From Sipunculus nudus (Eukaryota > Annelida > Sipuncula > Golfingiida > Sipunculidae), in the NCBI GenBank assembly GCA_026874595.1, contig CM049322.1, positions 10,690,400 through 10,754,399 of the forward strand: 64,000 nt of DNA, in the 5' to 3' direction. The translations under genes and the position numbers were made by a program. Below are positions 59,340 through 64,000 of this stretch, piece after piece. Under the pieces are notes generated by a model. The model was not told where the DNA came from, did not search any database, and saw only the letters and a list, made by a program, of their open reading frames with translations. Within the stretch, counting starts at the first letter, position 1, and every line of letters begins with the position of its first letter.

Positions 59340-60830
59340 GGTTATTCCGCTCCCAGTCACGCTAATTGTTAAATTCCAAAGCTGACCTCTCTAGAAATAA
59401 GGTTATGTTGTTTATACCTGAGGCATGTAGACTGAGAAGGAATACAGTGGATTTCCCATTCACAAATCAATCGAATTTATGTCACACTGGCTTCCACTGT
59501 TTAGTCAAAAAGTAGGGGCGCGCCCCCGGCTCGACTCCAAAGCCTATGCTATGAAATATTAATGTATTATACTGACCGACTCTGACCCTCTCTAGGTTTC
59601 ATACAGCAAACTGCACATCAAGCAACCATCTTCTGCTTCAGAACATCATTTTGAACATCATATGGTGGATCATGAACGGTCGTTAGTCATAAATTCAATT
59701 CTAAGGCAAAATGTCTTGTTAAATTTTCGCGCCTTCGTGCTGGTCTCACACATATAGTTCCTAGCGCTTAATCATACGCGGTACTTACAAAATCAACTAC
59801 AGGCGCGTTTCTATTTACCTAGTTATTAATGGTACAACGTCTTAAGAGGAAAACATCATTATTAAACATGCAACAAGTAAAGTTATTCTATTTTACTAAA
59901 CACTATGGATATAACATACATAAAACTGAAAATAAATAAGAATTGGGGAATCCAAATTTCTTATTTGTTACATAGTACATTCTATATTCAACAACATATA
60001 TGACTCTATACATTCACAATGATACTTGAATAATGTATATGCCATCTCTATTCGTCTTCACGAAGCGGGACCGATTTGGCAGACGCGATATATGGGCGGG
60101 ACCGAAACGGCAATTGCAAACCTCAATCGGCTCCGGGACCGAAATGGCATGGGACCGAAATATCCATACACCGTCTAATACTTAGGTTCAGTTGACCAAA
60201 CTACAGCTTCCTGAAGCCGGGCAGACAATATTCCGCTTTATCATATAGATCCAAACCAGAGCTGAATTGTTTAGTAAAATAGAATAACTTTACTTATTGC
60301 ATGTTTAATAATGATGTTTTCCTCTTAAGACGTTGTACCATTAATAACTAGGTAAATAGAAACGCGCCTGTAGTTGATTTTGTAAGTACCGCGTATGATT
60401 AAGCGCTAGGAACTATATGTGTGAGACCAGCACGAAGGCGCGAAAATTTAACAAGACATTTTGCCTTAGAATTGAATTTATGACTAACGACCGTTCATGA
60501 TCCACAATATGATTTTCAAAATGATGTTCTGAAGCAGAAGATGGTTGCTTGATGTGCAGTTTGCTGTATGAAACCTAGAGAGGGTAAGAGTTGGTCAGTA
60601 TAATATATTAATATTTCATAGCATAGGCTTTGGAGTCGAGGCGGGGGCGGGCCCCTACTTTTTGACTAAACAGTGGAAGCCAGTGTGACATAAATTCGAT
60701 TGATTTGTGAATGGGAAATCCACTGTATTCCTTCTCAGTCTACATGCCTCAGGTATAAACAACATAACCTTATTTCTAGAGAGTTCAGCTTTGGAATTTA
60801 ACAATTAGCGTGACTGGGAGCGGAATAACC
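59340..60830. repeat. Long inverted repeat, 562-bp arms
   Basis: The left arm 59340-59901 and right arm 60269-60830 are reverse complements with few mismatches and no visible net length difference. Shared landmarks are GGTTATTCCGCTCCCAGTCA, ACAGTGGATTTCCCATTCAC, GTTCCTAGCGCTTAATCATA and CAGGCGCGTTTCTATTTACC. The 367-bp spacer contains GGGACCGAAA motifs. No coding frame spans it. Could be a foldback transposon or a recent inverted duplication. Confidence 0.9.
60046..60172 (+). repeat. GGGACCGAA-motif repeat, copy 1
   Basis: Repeats of (C/G)GGGACCGA(A/T)(A/T)(T/C)GGC with CAAACCTCAATCGG. An inverted copy is at 60832-60945, directly outside the right arm of the long inverted repeat. Confidence 0.7.
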
Positions 60831-60831
60831 C

Positions 60832-60945
60832 TCACCCCGATTGAGGTTTGGCAATTTCCTTTTCGGTCCCGCGTAGATGCCGTTTCGGTCTGGCCATATA
60901 TCCCATCTCCCGAATCGGTCCCGCTTGGTGAAAACGAAAGAGATG
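60832..60945 (-). repeat. GGGACCGAA-motif repeat, inverted copy 2
   Basis: CCGATTGAGGTTTGGCAATT, TTCGGTCCCGCG and GAATCGGTCCCGCTTGGTGA are the reverse complement of the spacer motif block at 60046-60172. Confidence 0.7.
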
Positions 60946-62315
60946 TTAGATGCACAAGTATAACTTCAAATTCTTTTTTTTTTATCAACATGCTCACGGG
61001 ATTAATTATTTTAATGTCTATTCATTCAGTTGAAATAATAACTACCCTTTTAAATTTTTTGTTAGAGAATTATTCGTTTTCACAGCTGTTGACGTTGATT
61101 ATTCCGTTTCATTGAATACTTTTCTTCACTTGACAGAAAATCTTTTTCTTCTTGGATCGTTACATCATATCTCTGAGAATAAACAACTTTGAGTTCGTTC
61201 ATTTGATCAAAGAGCTTTACTTTGATTTATTATTATAAAATATGTGTTCCATCACCGTGTTTAGATGGGACAGGAGTGAATTTGTCTGTATAATAATGAA
61301 AAACTGTGACAGTCATTTATTCCCAAAATACCAAGGAACTTTTATTACTTTTTATTATTTATTTGAACAAGTGCACTTGATTATATTAATGTATATCATA
61401 TATATATATATAAAATTGTGGTTATAGTAATAATATATATAAGAAATTAAAAGTATTTGTAATTAATAACATGTAATAGACACATATCTGTGAATAATTT
61501 CAGAGTTACATGGAATAATATATATATATAGGTATTAATATTAACCTTTTGGGTAAGCTATCCCGGCTCGAGAACATTCCATGTCCTCAGCATTGACAGT
61601 ACCCCTCTACATATATTATCTGCCATTATTGCTCTTCAACACCGTTACCTATTTCCCCAAAAAAATGATGATATAGGAATATTTTACAAATTTTTAGTAC
61701 AGGGCTCACGCCTTACCCACTCAAATATATAATTTGTATACTAGAAAGGTTGAAGGAGTAATTGATTTTCTTTGAATAAATATCACATTTTTTAGCTCCA
61801 TTATATAACAAAATTGTCACTTTTTCACTTTTTACGGTGGTATCAATGAACGGTGTTTAAATATAAGGGTGACAGGATTTATTCAACATCTTATAATTCT
61901 ACAAAGTGCCATTATTATTCAGAATTTCATCGTTTTAATGGGAACTGCTGTGCTATGTAATTTATAATATTAATCTTAAAAATGTTATAAAAGTAGTCTG
62001 CATCCTTTTAGTATATAACTTTGGCAATGGCTTCATATATTATAAATAAACACCGTTTTCCTTAATAAACACCGTTACATTTTGAAAATGGGCATAGTTT
62101 CAAGAAAATAAGGACTTAAAACATATTAGATAATGCTTTTCCATCCCGCCTTTTTATTAACCCAGGTATATTGCTTTATTTTCCTTCCAAATAATGCATG
62201 ATATATCTTCAATGGATTGCGGCGGCATTTTGTATCAGGATATAAACGTTACTCATAAAAATGAAAATATGTATTTTGCCGGTTCAAGATATATATATAT
62301 ATACATATATATGTA

Positions 62316-62354
<39 letters not shown>

Positions 62355-63656
62355 GATATAATTCATCGTACAGGTGATTCTGTATTATTTTGTTTCCAAA
62401 TTCCTTATATGTGAACCATGAAACTGCAAAAGAAAATATCCAATTCAATATTTTATAAAACTGTCAAGGCACTGTTTCAAGTCTGTAACGGTAAAATTAT
62501 ATATAGTCCTTAAAGGAGAAAATTAAAGAAAGACTTTAAGAGCATATACTCTACAGTATGGTGTGTATAGTACATTTTCATGTCATTTTAAAAATTTATA
62601 ATAAAGTATAAATTTACATAATATTGGTGCTGTTTACTACATATTAAACATTTCCCCTTAAAGGAGAAAATTAAACAACGACTCCAAGAACATATACATT
62701 GTATTTAATTTGATGAAAAACTGAGGTTAACTGAGGTTTATATCAGTTTAAGCATGCAGAGTTTAATCCAATTTAAGTAAATACAGAATATGGGTGCTGT
62801 TCACATTAATATTTCCCCTTAAAAGATAATCTTTTATACAGAGGTTGAAAAACAAAAGTACTTACCCCTTTAACCTGCGTTTGCGAATCTTGGTAGGTGG
62901 CATGCCTTTGGTCCATGCATGCAGCGAGGGAATCCAACAAATGAATTGATTCGAGTTAATTCAGAGAGATGTAAACAGTGGAGTAGTTGCTTGTAGAGTG
63001 ATATGGTCTGAGTTAAATATCGCTGATTTATATAGGCCTATTAGGAGAAACTAAATATGAAACTAAATATGTAAATATGAACGACATATACATACTATTT
63101 ATTTAAAGATGTACCTATATCTAAATAATTTCCCAGTCTGATACTTCACTATAAAGATAGGATAAAATAGGTCTTTATTCTTCACAAAGCACTGGTCGTA
63201 TCATAATTTTCCATAAGCGGCTTAAAGCCTACATGTTTTAACCATTGTTTGGTAAATTTACTCGCACTGCCGCACCCATTGATAAATACATCGATTTCTG
63301 CATGTAATAACAATTCATGTTGGCATTGTGCTTTTTCTATTAGCGAATGATATACATATATACATATAATATAGTTATAAGTTAATTGATGTGCTATACA
63401 CGGACGAGTACAAATTTGCGATAGCAGGAAACTATATCAAATTAAGGCACTTCGATCGAACATAACAAGAACGAGTGTTACACTTTTTAAATGTCGTGAT
63501 GGTGATGGTATTTGCATGTGTTGTAATGATAAAGTAAACTTTCATGATGATGATAATGCTTTATTACAGACTCACGTTCAATATACCTATATGTATAGGT
63601 CAGTATACACATAATATGCATACACATCAAGGGCGTGCGCAGGATTTTAGCATAGG

Positions 63657-63657
<1 letters not shown>
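60946..63657. other. A/T-rich spacer with a tandem duplication and TA tract
   Basis: An imperfect ~165-bp duplication is anchored by CCTTAAAGGAGAAAATTAAA (about 62508 and 62657), with a partial third start near 62815. TA-rich microsatellite at 62290-62352. No gene recognised. Confidence 0.5.

Positions 63658-63731
<74 letters not shown>
63658..63731. repeat. (TA)n microsatellite
   Basis: About 74 bp of TA next to a GGGCGTGCGCAGGATTTTAG segment; a similar GGGCGTCAATATAGGGG piece lies at 58125. Confidence 0.95.
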
Positions 63732-63733
<2 letters not shown>

Positions 63734-63870
63734 TAGTATTTATACAAAATGAAGACGAGTCAAGTATTTTCAGACATTTTACAACTACGTAGTTTCGTAC
63801 AAGATGTTGTTGCACTCGTCAGGTAATGTTGTCTGGCTGAGATGGACTAGATCATACTGTTACATAGATA

Positions 63871-64000
63871 TGCAACCTTGAATGTTTATATGAGCCGAAG
63901 CAAAGCTACATAGGATTAACAGAAAATTCATTCAAGTCACGCTATGCAAATCACAAATCATCCTTCATGAACAAATCTAAGAAATTTAACACAGAACTTA
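63871..64000 (+). pseudogene. Penelope-like retroelement GIY-YIG endonuclease fragment, cut by window edge
   Basis: A frame open from about 63871 to the edge reads CLYEPKQSYIGLTENSFKSR and then YANHKSSFMNKSKKFNTEL. The YIG-L-T-E-x-x-F-K-x-R-x-x-x-H-K pattern is the GIY-YIG nuclease module as found at the C-terminus of Penelope-like elements. An in-frame TAG at 63865-63867 lies upstream. The rest of the domain would be to the right of the window. Alternatively it is another GIY-YIG protein, but the spacing fits Penelope best. Confidence 0.7.

Overview
This is a eukaryotic, AT-rich, very repeat-rich window with no bacterial features. Long A/T-rich intergenic DNA, many (TA)n microsatellites, spliced and decayed transposon genes, tRNA-derived SINE-like repeats and interspersed elements built from short tandem arrays suggest an invertebrate. 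A bivalve or other mollusc is the best guess from my memory of similar repeats; that is inference. No intact, confidently identified host gene is present, and most open frames are short chance frames or microsatellite translations.

Layout: 0-9 kb holds a ~62-bp tandem repeat split by a small DNA element, a 21-bp CpG-rich minisatellite (2.88-3.21 kb), GC-rich transposon-like ends (4.09-6.40 kb) and a pogo/Tigger-type non-autonomous element with TA target duplication (6.93-7.71 kb). From 9 to 26 kb the sequence is dominated by two families of large non-autonomous elements. Each has a palindromic 5' end, a short perfect inverted motif shared by both ends, a tandem-array interior and, in at least one copy, a short GACGG- or ACGACGC-type microsatellite before the 3' end. 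26-39 kb is mostly featureless, apart from a 71-bp direct repeat pair, three possible in-frame exons (27.8-28.6 kb) and a 384-bp MITE with a 10-bp target duplication (35.9-36.3 kb).

The main coding find is at 39.4-45.7 kb: a decayed autonomous PIF/Harbinger element of the ISL2EU type. The plus strand carries a DDE_Tnp_4 (HARBI1-like) transposase with recognisable D, D and E positions but two frame breaks. The minus strand, converging on it, carries a spliced companion gene with a likely SAP motif, a SWIM zinc finger and a YqaJ-type nuclease domain; splice sites and phases can be traced across four exons, but the last exon has stops and a frame break. Its intron holds a repeat module of the first interspersed family.

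46-64 kb contains tRNA-like SINE-type repeats (one pair flanking a TA tract), another DNA element, a long array of ~250-bp units (51.3-54.1 kb), a 72-bp minisatellite (54.36-55.16 kb), a 5'-truncated non-LTR retrotransposon whose 3' end is triplicated in 240-bp units (55.6-57.4 kb), a 562-bp-arm inverted repeat (59.34-60.83 kb) and, at the right edge, the GIY-YIG nuclease part of a Penelope-like retroelement. Coordinates of repeat edges are by eye and may be off by several bases.
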